Below, piece by piece: positions 47,311 through 62,289 of a stretch of 64,000 nucleotides of DNA. Source of the DNA: Diphasiastrum complanatum. Taxonomy: Eukaryota; Streptophyta; Lycopodiopsida; Lycopodiales; Lycopodiaceae. The notes under the pieces are model-generated. The model was not told where the DNA came from. It searched no databases and worked only from the letters and a program-made list of their open reading frames with translations. Location: the NCBI GenBank assembly GCA_029204225.1, contig CM055107.1:6608873-6672872 (forward strand), in the 5' to 3' direction. Positions within the stretch are counted from its first letter, which is position 1; every line of letters begins with the position of its first letter. Made by a program: the position numbers and the translations under genes.

Positions 47311-49329
47311 TGCAATGTTTTATGCTTTTTTTTTTTATGAAGTTGATTAAAAGTAGTAGATGACTGGCATGTCTTTGGCCTATATAGTCCATGCTGATGG
47401 GGTCCTAGTTTGCCCAAAAAGAACTACTGGAGCATTTTTTGGATAAAATGGCCTTAGAATTGGCTCTAAAGTTCTTTTTAGTTGGCTATGCCATATGTCA
47501 TCTATGTAACCTTGGATTTTTATAATACATTGAGATGTTAGAGATTTTTGCAGGGCACCTTTTTCCATAACACCTAAGAGGAAATCTAAGACCTAAATTT
47601 TTTTAAAAAAAAATCAATGTCAACTGAATACCAGCAATTCTTGTGCAAATCACCAAAAAATAATGATTAGGGTAAAAACCGATTATCCTATCAAGAAACG
47701 GGCCATTCACAAAGTGACCTTGAGAATTGAGGACTGGGCTTTCTAAAATGGAGTATTAGCTTCAAAAATGTTGAAAAGACCCTAAAAGTTTGTGACTCAT
47801 CACAAGTGCCAATATGTCATTTCACGATGAAGAATGAAAAAAAGAAATAAAAGAGAAATGAAAAGACTCTATGTTAGTGTTGGTTGAAGAAGAAGAGATT
47901 AAAGACCTATCCAAAATAATCCATCATTGTCTATTAGCTTTCTCTTAGTTTTCTAAACTTGGCTTTATATGTTAGAATTGATTTTTATTTGCATTTATGA
48001 ATTTTCAATATTTTTATATCTAATTCAATATATTTGGGAAAATTCTCGAAATAATTTCCAGAACTTCGACACTTTTGTGATCTGATTCTATGGCATTTGA
48101 CAAATTCCAAAACTAATTTTTTTTACCTGATTGAATACGAGGTAGGGTACCTTCCTAATCTTGTCCTTGTGAGTCAATATTTTGAGTGTTTTCATATGCA
48201 CTTTAAGTGCTCCAATTTAAGCCTCTAGGTTCCAGTGATTTGAGCCTCTGGGTTCCAATTTAAGCCTCTAGGTTCCACTGATTTGAGCAGTATCAACGTC
48301 CTTAGAGTAGGTCCTCATGAACCACAAACTAGGAAAAAATTGTGCCCTTCCCAAAGCTTGAGCTTTCAACTCTTGCACTTTCAAGCCCCATGGAAATGTG
48401 AGCTATAGTTGGCAACCATAAATACACTAGTTGGAATGACGAGCCACAAGAGGGTGGGTTGAAGGGATGACACAATTGTTCGCAAATCAGGAGTCCACAG
48501 TTCCAACTACCAGATCTGTCTAATCTAGCAAATTTTGGAAATGTTCAATCCACCTAAGCAAATCTGACGATTCTAGAAAAAAAATCCAAGCATACTTCAA
48601 GATATCAAGAAATCCAATAAGGAGTCAGCATGATGTTCCCCGGATCTAGAATACACAACAGTTTCAAAATAACTGCCCACTAATTAACCAAAGCCGCCAT
48701 GTAACTTTTGGTTTTGGTGCTGAGCTCACATAAACATGTGAAGAACATCCCTTCCAAAGAAATTCCTTGTGAAGTGGAAGCAAATATTGGGAAGATGGGT
48801 GTGGGCCTCACCTGCCATTAGCATCTTCTTGTTTGAACAACAACATAATGCTCTGTTTAGACAACATCATGGGGAGTCAAGCACTCAACCTCAATCTAAC
48901 CCGTAGATGCTCCAGCCTCCAGTTATAAAGCTAAGTGAGTGCCTTGCTTTGAAGTTTACATAGTTTTGGTGTTCTATAAGTTGACATTCTATACACATGT
49001 TATGTTCTTTCTTCAGAGCCTTCTTTGGCCCCTGGATAAGCGCATTCGTGTTACAGACTTGGACTAAAGACCAGGTCTAGGCTTATCACCATGTAGTTTC
49101 AGGCTTTCAGCCCTCGGATGAACCTCAGCAATATGACCGACGGACAAGACATTCTCCACGTGGCTCAACAACGCGGCTATGGACAGTGGATAGTCTGTGC
49201 TTACACGCCATCGAGCTCAGCAGCCGTCAGCGGCACAGCCAGCCTGTTGTTATGCTCCCGGTCAAATCGCGGCTCTCCACAACTCACAGCTTACAAGCAT
49301 ACATCAGCCACCTCGCAAGTTCTATTATG
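47311..49329. other. Unrecognised intergenic stretch upstream of the peroxidase
   Basis: A minus-strand 62-codon frame at 47568-47380 (LTSQCIIKIQGYIDDIWHSQ...) looks protein-like but matches no family I know. Around 48213-48288 a phrase GCCTCTAGGTTCC is repeated three times as a short tandem repeat. Otherwise no gene. Confidence 0.4.
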
Positions 49330-49337
49330 TATAAGTA
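49330..49337 (+). promoter_or_regulatory. Candidate TATA box of the peroxidase gene
   Basis: TATAAGTA lies 195 bp before the start codon, in a pyrimidine-rich, AT-rich context, leaving a plausible 5' UTR of about 160 bp. Position fits; not tested. Confidence 0.45.
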
Positions 49338-49531
49338 GTAACACTTGAGGAGCTATCCCTGCAGATAGCTCTCTTCCAGTAGTAAAATAGCCCATGTACA
49401 ATAGCTCTCCTGTCTCGTGCAATCTATCGTCTTTGTAGCTTTCATAGATCATAGTGCACTCACTCACTTATATCAAATTGCAATCAGAAGAAGAAAAAGA
49501 AGGAATAGGAATTTGAGGTGGGTCTAAGAGG

Positions 49532-51064
<1,533 letters not shown>

Positions 51065-51105
51065 TATCTAGGAAAACCACTAAGTGGCATGACATAATCG
51101 CTTTA

Positions 51106-51111
51106 AATAAA
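51106..51111 (+). terminator. Candidate poly(A) signal of the peroxidase gene
   Basis: AATAAA sits 42 bp after the stop codon. Plant near-upstream elements are degenerate, so this is a plausible site only. Confidence 0.45.
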
Positions 51112-51239
51112 CCAGATAAGCTCTGATACATGTATAAGGCATATTCCAGTTTGTCCCATAATTTGCTCTTACCAAAATTCTTTGATTTTTATAATTCTCA
51201 ATTCTTTCACTATCAATTCATAAAATCATGACCCTCATG

Positions 51240-52663
51240 ATCGAAGGAGTGCTCTCGTCTTCATATAACCCGGAGAAAACACCTAATTATTCGTTATCAC
51301 GCACGGTGATTCTCAGAATCGATATTAAATCCAGCTCTGTTGGTTCTTGAGCTGACTGCTTGCAATATATTATTCGATTCAAAGATGAAAAGCGAGTTTT
51401 ACGAGAATGTTTTGAAGATGAGCTAGACGTCTACTTGCATGCTATTGAAAAGCTGAATAAGATTTATTATGCACAGACTGCACAAAGTGCACTTTCTTTT
51501 ATGTTTTTCAGCATCAGGATTCGGTACTCCACATACTATTTCATAGATGAATGTTAAAATAAGAAAAGTCAACAGAAAAACCCAATACCTGCACATCGCC
51601 AAGGAAGGAAGATTTGAAAAGGTACTCATACAGAAGAGAAGCCCACGGCAGTGGGCACCATATAGCGTATAGAAACTAATTACGAAGATGAATTAACAAT
51701 CAGGGCATAGGGATGCCAATCGTATTATGGAAGGAGCACGTATTATGGTTTGAGCCATTATGCCCGGTAAGGATTTTCAGAATTTTTTTTAGGCGAGGTC
51801 TGGAGGGGCCGAGCCTAAAAATTCGAACCGGGCAGAATGGCCTTTGCCCAGCCCCTTCCATTGAGTAATGGAATTTTGGACCCTTTTTGAACCAATCTTT
51901 TGCTGCCACGTGGCAGGCACAAGCAAAATCAACACTAAAAAAATTTGAGACCAATCCGATGCTGCCACGTGGCAGACACATGCAAAATCTGCACTAATTT
52001 TTTTTTAAAAAAAAACAGGTGACTATTTTGCTTTTTAATCTTTTCAGAAATGGGAAGAATAGTCACCAAAAATCCATTACTTACTATGGAATGGGCACGG
52101 GCCAGTCGTTCTGCCTGGTAAAGCTTTCCAAAAAAAATTTAGTCGAAGCTTTGCCAGACAGAATGGCCTGTGCCTGGCCCATTTCATTGCGTAATGGATT
52201 CTTTGACTTTTCCACATGCTATTAATAAACCATAATCTGCAATCTGACTTTTTTTGGACCAGTCAAACACTGCCACGTGGCTTGTTTTGGACTGACACAA
52301 ACTGACGCGTGCGGACTACCGTGTGTTTTAATTTTTATCAGAATTTTTTTTAGAACGCCTGTGACATTTTCTGCTTTTTAAGCATAATCCTCACAAAGAA
52401 TCCAGTACTAGTTTTGAAACATCAAAATAAATTGAACAGCTGACGCACCACACAGGGCGTCCAATTTACTGGTCACTACATTCAGCTTGTAACATTGTGG
52501 GAGGCTGGCCTTCCCAATTTACGTCACTAATCCATCCATCCATTTTGTCACAGGCTGGTAGCTGGATTCTTTTTCAGTTCAATAAATAACGTAATTCGAG
52601 TAGGATATCGACAAGGAAGTCGAATGATCAGTTCCTATAATGGAAATGTCTGGAATATACCCA
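51240..52663 (+). repeat. Peroxidase 3' flank, duplicated inverted at 33865-34565
   Basis: Aligns by eye in two blocks (51240-51719 and 52408-52663) with the inverted copy 17 kb to the left. The gap between the blocks is the foldback insertion. The duplicated region starts about 175 bp after the peroxidase stop codon. Confidence 0.85.
51720..52407. mobile_element. Foldback-rich insertion, about 690 bp
   Basis: This segment is missing from the inverted copy of the same flank. It holds two foldbacks. One (about 51750-51880) pairs CCATTATGCCCGG with CCGGGCAGAATGG. The other (about 52067-52205) has arms of roughly 55 bp pairing AATGGGCACGGGCCAG with CTGGCCCATT-side sequence around a centre at AAGCTTT. 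TGCCACGTGGCA palindromes occur at 51903-51914 and 51963-51974, with a shortened TGCCACGTGGC at 52270-52280. No coding frame. MITE or foldback-type elements, perhaps two, are the likely origin; clear target duplications were not found. Confidence 0.7.
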
Positions 52664-52721
52664 CACATACATACACATACACACCATCGGCCACCCGCCA
52701 TTGACGAGCACACTATGCTAC

Positions 52722-52723
<2 letters not shown>

Positions 52724-52767
<44 letters not shown>

Positions 52768-52845
52768 TAACTAGGAAAGAAGTTTGTCTAGTTGAAATAG
52801 GTAAGAATATGTATATGTATGTGTATATCGGTATATGTCTGTATA

Positions 52846-52934
<89 letters not shown>

Positions 52935-53102
52935 ATATGCGTATGTATATGTGTATATATGTGTCTGTGTACGTGTATGTGTATGCATATATATATATAT
53001 ATGTGTGTGTGTGTGTATGTGTGTGTATGTGTATTGTATGAGTATGTATGTATATGTGTATGTGTATGTACTTGTATAAGTATATGTATGTGTATGGTAT
53101 GG

Positions 53103-53157
<55 letters not shown>

Positions 53158-53226
53158 ATTTGTATGTATATGTATGTGCAAGTGTATGTGTATGTATATG
53201 TATCTATTTGTATGTGTATATGTATT
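52724..53226 (+). repeat. Compound (AT)n/(GT)n/(ATGT)n microsatellite, about 500 bp
   Basis: Alternating TA, TG and TATG tracts, including AT runs at 52724-52763 and 53106-53155 and a GT run at 52882-52932. The long open frames on both strands are artefacts. Confidence 0.97.
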
Positions 53227-55106
53227 GTTTGCCAAGGCTTTTCTAAGGGCATCGCCTAGCCAATCAAGCGGCATGTCCTTGGGTAGACGGGCGAGGTCAG
53301 GTGGGTATGGTTGTCTTATGCCCTCTCCTGCCAAAGTGGCTCGAGCGGTTTGTCTATGAGCCTTTCCCCCTCGTCGTGTCTCAAAATCCACTTTTGTATT
53401 CTTCGAAATTAAGAATGCAAAACTTATTCACCTTCTCCCTGAAGGACTCACTCATTCTCACGATTGCTCCCTTTCCCTGGGAACCTCCCCAACAACACAC
53501 TCATCATTCTTATTATCCCAAAGATGTGGAATAGAAAGATCGCTATTATGAGCAATGAACTCCATGATAAAAACCATGGACTCTGGCACTAGTCATCCTT
53601 CTATCATGCTACCCTCAGGCCTTGCTGTTTGGCTTACGAAGTCGTTCAATTTTTTCATGAATCGTTCCATTAAAAACATCCATTGGTTATGGACAGTGCC
53701 TGTATTGATAATATGGATCAATATTAATGAGAGAACACTGTAACCACAATTATACCAATAGTCTCAGATCGTTGCGGTACTTGTCTGACCCAATTTGTAT
53801 GAAGGTATGCAAAAAACTCTTGGAAGGCCATTTGTATTTTGGCAAAAAAAAAAGAAAAAAATACATTGAAGATGGTGTGGCGACAATTGTCAAGGAAACA
53901 ATAGCTCTGCACGTTGTAATGTTCTTGATTTTCTTAGAGAATGATCTGCCAACAGATGTGCGGTATGACAAAAAGGCAATAAAGCGTCTATCCTCGTCTA
54001 TCAACAAAAAGTTTGCTTATGATTGGATTAGAGCAGCTACAAGCAGCAGCAGAAGCATATCATCTAAGCTGTAGACTGCCATACCACCCTCTTTAACACA
54101 ATTTTTTGAAAAAATAAAAGAAAAAATAAGTCAGAGACAAAGTTATGCGGGGAGCAACACTGGCACTTCTTGGAGATTTTTTTGCAAAGTGAAGACCTCC
54201 AAAGGAAATGAAGAGATTTGTTGTGGGGTCGATGAATCGAACTTCATGGCCGTTCCTTCATCTGCTTGGGAGAGTCCCACACTATAAATTTTTTATAATA
54301 TCGAGTCGATTAGTTCAAGTTACATCACTACATTGGTGTGACACTGCCTGGCCACCCTCATGGTAGAACACAAATTGTGTGTTATTGTACTATTTTTGGA
54401 ACAAAGTATTAAACAGGGAGTCAAGGGAAGCTTAAAATCAATGCACAGCATAAAACTCTCGATATTTGAGGGTTATTACGAGCTTGCTACCCTTCTAAAA
54501 CAAGGTGGAGTGCAAATGCAAAATTTGCAACTTGTTCTATATGTCTTGTATAATGCTGATGCACCAAGTGAATCGAGCGCCTGTGTGCATAATAAACTCA
54601 AATTTTTGAGTCTGTGTTTTGGTGACCAAGGGAAGGTGGCTTAAACATTTGTGACTTGTAGCCCGGCTGCTAAAAACATAGCAAAACATTGGGAAGGCAT
54701 CAACTTCATTGTTGAGTCTTTCTCTGCTCCTGAGTGGTCGGTCTGCTTGTTCAGGTTATCTTACTATGTGGCGCCGTTATTAAATGTCATGGGTCGCAAA
54801 CTTATATGCATCGACACTCTGGAAAACATCGGGGTGACAGTCTTATCTCGATGTTGGAAGATCTTTGTAGTCGGGTTCTGAAAGCCAGTCTTTCGGAGAA
54901 CTGCAACCGAGGGATGTGGGTCTTAACGATGTGGAATTAGATTCAGGCTCAGATAATACTTAGGGCAATGCATAGATGCATATATTTTGTAATAGATTGT
55001 AAATGCCCCAAGTGGTAGCGGTTGTTACCGCCATTTTCCACAATATAATAGACAAACTCATTTTCAAAACCAGTTGTTATGGATGTTTGTTCAATGTCTT
55101 ATAAGA
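53227..55106 (+). other. Unrecognised, possibly a decayed gene at 53.7-54.95 kb
   Basis: Plus-strand frames at 53727-54074 (LRYLSDPICMKVCKKLLEGH, DLPTDVRYDKKAIKRL), 54360-54644 (SIKLSIFEGYYELATLLKQG, ADAPSESSACVHNKLKFLSL) and 54651-54881 (AAKNIAKHWEGINFIVESFS) have protein-like composition and follow each other on one strand. They do not show a motif I can name. They could be exons of a helical-repeat protein or relics of one. G+C-rich coding-like sequence at 53245-53400 is also unassigned. Confidence 0.3.
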
Positions 55107-55190
55107 TGTTTGAATATTTTCATTTGAATGTGAGATTCAAAATTAGTTGTGTTTGAACATTTTCATTTGAATGTGAGATTCAAAATTAGT
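55107..55190 (+). repeat. Tandem duplication of 41 bp
   Basis: TGTTTGAAYATTTTCATTTG and the next 21 bp occur at 55107-55147 and 55150-55190 with a single difference. Confidence 0.9.
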
Positions 55191-55630
55191 TTCAAAATAT
55201 CGCATAAGATGTTTGAATATATTCAGACACTAGTCATCATGTTGTTGCAGTTATACTGAAAGTATTGTCAATTTGAACGATGTTTTTATTGTTAGATGAT
55301 ACCAATTTAGATGAATTAATCAAAGTATTAATTATATCAAAAATATGTTTAATTTGGTGTGCTGTAAATTCTTGAGTCCATTTTTGAAAATGGAGTTTGG
55401 GAAAGTCCAAAATTAATTGAGACAATGTTTGGTATCAACTCAGAGTTTATGGTTCTTCACAGTTTCTAAGCATAAATCACAACAAAAATGAAACCTAATG
55501 ACCTCAAAACTCCAGATATTTGCTTAGAATGAATATGGAATAACTTTGGATCCAATCGAGTCTTGGATTGCCACCAAAAATCAAGAAAACTTGCTATTTT
55601 GAGATTTCAAAAGGTGAAAGCTTTGGTCCA

Positions 55631-56313
55631 GCTCTGATACCATGTTGGAAAATCTGAAAAATCAGACAAATCAACCTTATTTGGATCCCAAAAAGATCAA
55701 TCAAGCATCAAAGATTGCACTTAGATCTATAAGATAGAATACTAGCACTCAAGAGTCTAGCTTATTTGCATCTAAATTGGCATACCTCACTCAAACTAGC
55801 ATTTAATGATCCCCACAGCCTGTCACACTTGTGAAAAGTAAAGTACTTGATTCAGGTCAGATCCAAACAAATGAACTCAAAATATTAGACAATAGTCACT
55901 CATCAATTCCACATAAACAAGGAGACTGCCAAATTTGCCAACAATCTAACTTATCAAAGAGGAAATGACTTACCATAAATTTACAAAGGATTGATCACAT
56001 ATATATACTTCTTAGGGCCGACCTTCCAAGAGGGTTCTGTCACCCTTAATCTCTCCCTAATCAAGCCATAATCATGTCTTGAATCAAGCTCCATTAGTTA
56101 TTACATTATCTATGCATAATCACATGATTTACTCTACCAACTTCCGATGATTGATGTAATATCTTCCACAAGTGGATGATTTCGAATTTGAGGCTGAGAA
56201 ATACAATGCCAGAGAGAAGGTCACATGCTTCTAAATATGTATAGATGAAGTTTATATGGTCAAACAAGTCAAATGACCATTTTACAATAGCTAGTTTTGC
56301 CAAATTTCTGACA
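55631..56313 (-). repeat. Copia 5' LTR with primer site, no internal region
   Basis: On the minus strand the LTR starts TGTCAGAAATTTGG at 56313, ends CCAACA at 55643 and is followed at once by the primer site TGGTATCAGAGC (55631-55642). The leader continues leftwards without gag. Length is 671 bp. The element was deleted after the leader. Confidence 0.75.
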
Positions 56314-56589
56314 CAATCTACAAACTCAGTGGTTCGGTGAGGTATGATCAATGCAAATCACATTACTTTTTCTTGAGACGATTTAGGATGACGATCTAAC
56401 TAATGCATATATTATTGCTATTTTCTTTTCTTATGAAGATACATTTCATCCAAAAAAAAATTTCCAATAAAATTGGACTGTTTTTTCTTTTTATTGACTG
56501 GTTTGGCATTACTCCGTTAATATTGACAAAACCTATCCAACCAATAGGATTTCAGTAATTCTTGAACCGTATCTTGTCAGTTGGATGGT

Positions 56590-57050
56590 TCCCACTCTTT
56601 TTAAATTTGAATAATTAGGGAGGTAGAAATGGACCAGTAGGACTCAGAGGCCAGGGTCCTCCTCTCTACTATAAAAAGGGACCAGCTCGAGTTCCTACAC
56701 ATGTTCATTTTCTCATTTCAATAAAGCAGATTGGTTCTCTTCAGAAATGAATTGATGAATGTCCTTGCTCTCTATCACTTTTCCTCCATCTCTCATGCTC
56801 TCTTTGGATTTTGCTAATTGTTGGATCTGATTGTTATTGGGATTGTATGTTATTATACTTTTCATGAGAGAGAAAGGGAGAGAGAGAAAGAGTAAGCTAT
56901 CTTATTGTGGATGTGTAGTGTTAATGGATTGTAGTGTTAGTGAATGTAGTGTTAATGTTTAGGGTTAATGGATGTTAGAATTGGATGTGAATCCTCCATT
57001 CATGTTGAAATCTGAACTATACTATCGCTCTCATGGGAACGAATCTATGC
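56590..57050 (+). repeat. LTR fragment related to the 31.4-kb solo LTR
   Basis: Aligns in order with 31560-32075: GGGAGGTAGAAATGGACC, a TATA box (CTATAAAAAGG, 56673-56683), CATTTCAATAAAGCAG, TTTGCTAATTGTTGGA, a short GA tract, and ACTATCGCTCTCATGGGAAC. It joins Copia RT sequence at about 57055. Confidence 0.8.
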
Positions 57051-57055
57051 GTAAA

Positions 57056-57510
57056 GAAGCCAAGACAGTACTATCTTCTGAAGTCGACTTGATCGATTTG
57101 GGCGAAGCTCATTTCTGCCTTGGTATACAAATCCACAGAGACAAAAAACAGAAGTTGGTCTACATAACACAACAAAGGTACATCTACAACATGCTAGTCA
57201 GATATTATCTGATGAATTGAAAGTTAGCTCTCTCAGATATCAGTCTGAATCAATATGCTCTGACGACATTATATTGTGATAATTAAAGTACCATCACTTT
57301 ATCAGCCAACCCTAGATTTCATTCCAGGAGTAAGCACATTGAACTGAAGTATCATTTCCTGAAAAGCAAAGTTTTCAACGAAGAGGTCAGATTGCAATAC
57401 TATAGAACAATATGACAACAAATGTTTCTACTAAAGCATTAAGTTTGGAGTCACACAGAAGATTCTGTGTAGAACTAAGTTTGAAGGTCAAGGCATTCAA
57501 GGATTCAGAT
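57056..57510 (+). pseudogene. Copia RT-RNase H remnant
   Basis: Translation shows VDLIDLGEAHFCLGIQIHRD, VYITQQRYIYNML, and after stops FHSRSKHIELKYHFLKSK. This is the RT connection followed by the RNase H C-terminus of a Copia lineage different from A-G. The central RNase H is mostly deleted and several stops are present. Confidence 0.8.
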
Positions 57511-58470
<960 letters not shown>

Positions 58471-59900
58471 TATGTTTCGTTTTGAATCAATACTATTCTT
58501 TATTGCGTTCAGCTTCGTCTCACAATGTATGCGTTTTCTAGAGTTTTTCATGACTAATTATTTGTCTGATATTTTTTTATGCTTAAATGTTTGGCTACAT
58601 AATCACTGTAGTATTGGCGATTTTAAAGTTAGTTACTATAAGTTCAAACATGATTTCTATCACTCTTGTCTTGTTTGAAATTGATAGGTGTAGTCATGCA
58701 TTGGAAAGATGAAGATAGTTTATTCCGCCATGCACAAAAAGTTTTCTTTCTAGATACATGAATTATTTTCATTCGTTTTCTTTTTGAGCTAGACCTATCT
58801 TCTGCACACCACTTTCTGACACTAGGCATGGTCATTACAAGTAATTAATAATCATATGAAGGCCCAGACTTAAATTGGACATAGGAGCACTTGCATGGTG
58901 TATGACTATTATAATGCAAGAATAGGAGGTCAATATCTTAATATAGGCTACATGGGAATCCTAAGGGGAATATTCTCTCGTCTTGGAGAGAATACATGCC
59001 ATGGAAACTTGCCCATCTCCTTTTTGAAATTTCAGATTCTTGAGCCATGTTTCCTCTCCTCTCTTGTATTCATTCACTATGGCTTGGGGGAGAAGGATTA
59101 GGAAGCCTCTTCATATTGGTTGGGTGGTTTATGCTCCACAGACTAGGTGTCCTTTTGGTTTGCATGTGATAGGATTCTTGAAGATCTTCACTTGGCGATC
59201 GTTATACTTGCCAATCTATATAAATATTATGCAATGGCCATTTGCCAATCCATGTATATATTTTGTAATACATTTTATAAATAAAGATATCTTGTAGTTG
59301 TTTTCTGCAAAACCATCTTTGCTTTGATGCGCATGTGTATGTGAGATGTAAATAATTTTCCATTATAAGTGTTAATTTTTTTACATTGACTATGTAGTAC
59401 TTTTTCATATGTATTTTCATATGTATTTAATGTGTTGCAAGTTAATTAGAAACAACATGAGCCTTTCGAAATATGTGTGAATTCTCATAATTACATCTGA
59501 AAATTATCATGTTCGTATTCAAAAATGGATTATTGCAAAGTCCAAAATTAGTTGATCTAGTATTCTAGAAGATGTATCCTTCCACATGAGGCCACCCAGA
59601 TTATCTCAATTTCACATGAAGGCATGGGTGGTGGTCACTTCGCATCCGACATTACAGTTCTCAAGATCTTGCAATCCAAACGCTGGTGGAAAACGATTCA
59701 TAAGGACAGTATCTAGTATGTGAAATGAAAAATCGGAATTGATCAAGTTTATAGACCTATTAGGGTTTTGATCTACAAAAGATCCAATCTACAAAAGCAA
59801 AAAACTTGATTTTGGTGTAGAATCCTTTCTAGCATGCTCTAGACTTGATATCTTCACCAAATCATTGATAGATCGATTTCCTCCTTCATAACCTGAAACA
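58471..59900. other. Unrecognised stretch
   Basis: Short frames (58472-58678, 58895-59101, 59040-59297) carry no family signature. Sequence is AT-rich. Confidence 0.4.
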
Positions 59901-59902
59901 CA

Positions 59903-60547
59903 AGCTCCGATACCATGTGAAGGATTTCAGATCATTATGATCCAATCCACTTGAATGATCTTTGGTTACCAATCTCACCAATGTAGAAAAATCAGCATCT
60001 ACACACAAAATGAGATGCAAACACTAATAGAACTTGATCAAACTTGAATGAAATGATAAAGTACTGTTGTTGTCCATACAAAATCAGCAAGCTATTGTAT
60101 TTCACATGTGTGGATCCAAAAATAACAAATATAGCTCATTCTACACATAGAATTGCAAGCAATCACCAATATAGTGCACCAATGGATAGTAGAACCCAAG
60201 AGAACCATGTATAAGCATGAAATGAGATAGAGAAGAGAGAAGATTGCTCTCTCCATGAGTTACATCCTTTTATAATAGTTTCAAACCCTATTTGGCCACT
60301 TGGCTCTCCCTCAAAAATGCAAACTCTACTATTTTTGAGTCTAGATTCAATGTTCCCAACTATTTAAATTTGAATCTACTCAAACTCGCATTCTAACTTT
60401 CCCACACTTTCAAAAAGTGTTTATTCAAATGAAATTTAGACTAATGAATTTTGAAAAGTCAATCTCTAAGTCTAAAACAAGTTTTGGCCTCAATATGTCA
60501 AATATGAAAATATTGACAAAATGATCAAACTAGTTGAATCTTTCACA
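59903..60547 (-). repeat. Copia LTR with primer site
   Basis: The minus-strand LTR starts TGTGAAAGATTCAACTAG at 60547 and ends CCTTCACA at 59916. It is followed by TGGTATCGGAGC (59904-59915), one change from the usual primer site. It is related to the 46.3-47.2 kb LTR (shared CACTTTCAAAAAGTGTTTATTC). A purine-rich AAGCTAAAGG precedes it. No internal coding region remains. Confidence 0.75.
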
Positions 60548-60649
60548 CCTTTAGCTTGTGGCACAATCCGCAGTAATTCTCTGAGGGGTAAACTAACATG
60601 GCTTGCTAACAAGCTTGTGAGCATTTCAATGTGCGGTTCCTCGGCTCTA

Positions 60650-61870
60650 CTATGTGAGAAGGTGGTTCATGATGATGCAATCGATTGTTCTGATCAGTGC
60701 GTAGTGGTGAGCCCATTCGTGGTTCCGGTTCTTCATCAGCAGGAGGTTCCATAGGGTTGGCCTTTTCTTGCTCTTTTTCCTCCGCTTGTGCTCTCTGTCC
60801 CAATGCCATATCTTTTGGTATTGTCTCCTTTCTTCCCTCACATTCAAATATGGCGCTAAAGTTGAGAGTTGGTCATCAATGAGCAATGGTGGTGGTGAGG
60901 GACCCATTTCCTTCCTCTTCTGTGCTCACGTGACGGTAACATAGGGGCATAGAAATGTTGCTTTTCCGATGGCATCCCCACTAGAACTGTTGCTTGTTGT
61001 ATTGTAATGAAGTTCAATGACGCGAGTCCCAGGTCTTAATGGATAGTTCTTGAAGTAGTGTCCATAATCACATTTTCGACAGACGGATTTATATTGTCCC
61101 TTGTAAGGACATTCAACAATTATGTGTCCTTCATCACATTCGTAGCTGCCATAATTTCTTCTGCCTTGACGCTGAGTTTGAGCTACATAGGTTGTTGATT
61201 AATCAGTGTGCCATACCTCGGTGCCACATTTGGTGCCCCTTGATAATATGGATAAGAAGTCTGATAAAGACTCCACTTCTGTTAGACAATACGGGTGTTA
61301 AATGGAAAAAAAAGCCATACCGTGTGATGTTGCGTTGCAGAAATGGCAAAATCTCTGAGTCAGTTTCAGATTTTGGTTTAGGACTGGACACTCATTCGTT
61401 GTATGATTTTGTGTGCATACTGAATACCATACATTTTCTCGACGGGGATACTGTAGCTGGTTTTGTTCCGGTAGATTGGGCATTGTTGCTACAGCTCCTT
61501 GTAAGGCTTTCAGTTTTTGATCAAACTGTGCCGTAAGTTGCTCCATCTACTTTTTGTGTAATTTTGACATTTGTTCCAACAACAGTTTTGTGGATAGAGT
61601 GGAAGCATTTGATGATGATGACGCTATCGAGGGAGTTGGAGAATGCTTGGTTGGATATTCGTCATCTGACCCCTCATCCACTTCCTTGATGGCATCCTCA
61701 TAGCTTCTTGCAGAGTAGCGTATTGCTCCCGTCGTTTCAGTTCTCTCCTGATGCTACGTGATAACCCCGCAAGGATCCACATGATCACCGCATGATCGGG
61801 AGTTAGGGCTGCACTACACTCGGATCGTAGATGTTTGATTTGACCTGTTCAATATAGTCCATGACCCTTT
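60650..61870 (-). pseudogene. Ty3/Gypsy-type gag remnant
   Basis: Minus-strand pieces include MEQLTAQFDQKLKALQGAVA, a Cys/His stretch VCTQNHTTNECPV...FCHFCNATSHGMAFF, and further on a damaged knuckle YECDEGHIIVECPYKGQY with a second Cys cluster CRKCDYGHYF. Acidic linker DEGSDDEYPTKHSPTPS lies upstream. Multiple stops and frame changes. The paired knuckles with a Gln/Pro-rich spacer fit plant Gypsy gag. Assignment to Gypsy rather than another gag is moderate. Confidence 0.55.
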
Positions 61871-62099
61871 CTCTTTTTCAAGTGGACCCAACTCTAAAAA
61901 AATAAACTCTAAGTTTAAAAATGGCTTTGGGCCTCAGGTTTTATTTTAATTACAAAGGGCCCAAGTCTATTATTTCTATTTACATTTAGCTTGCATGCTC
62001 ATTGGGCCATGGGCTTATACGCACAGGAAGCCATGCCCTCGCAACACTTTTTTATTAACTAACTTTATTTATTTCTCTGTGTTGGGAATACCCCCAACA
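61871..62099 (-). repeat. Possible LTR start with inverted TGTTGGG end
   Basis: The block TGTTGGGAATACCCCCAACA (62079-62098) is a near palindrome that on the minus strand could open an LTR. No partner LTR is visible, so this is tentative. Confidence 0.3.
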
Positions 62100-62289
62100 G
62101 AAGTCAAATTTCTTCCTTGTCTCCTTCGACATCTATGCATAGGCGATGCAATCGAATACTCTTAGGTTCTTCATTGAAGGCTTGGATCCTATCCAAATCT
62201 CATGGGGTGATTTTCTTGAGAGGGCCCTAGTCGAACATCTGTTGAACATCTGTTCTGGATGTAAGCTGCAATGGACAGTAAGTCGCCAT

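Noticed and set aside
49118-49348. 76-codon frame just upstream of the peroxidase
   Set aside because: Overlaps the probable promoter and TATA box; no family signature.
51830-51850. GGTTCGAATT on the minus strand, resembling a Pol III B box (possible SINE or tRNA)
   Set aside because: No A box at the right distance and no tRNA cloverleaf; it is explained as a foldback arm.
52771-53391. Long frames rich in Val-Cys, Tyr-Ile and Thr-His across the AT/GT microsatellite
   Set aside because: Composition artefact of the microsatellite; frames exist on both strands at once.
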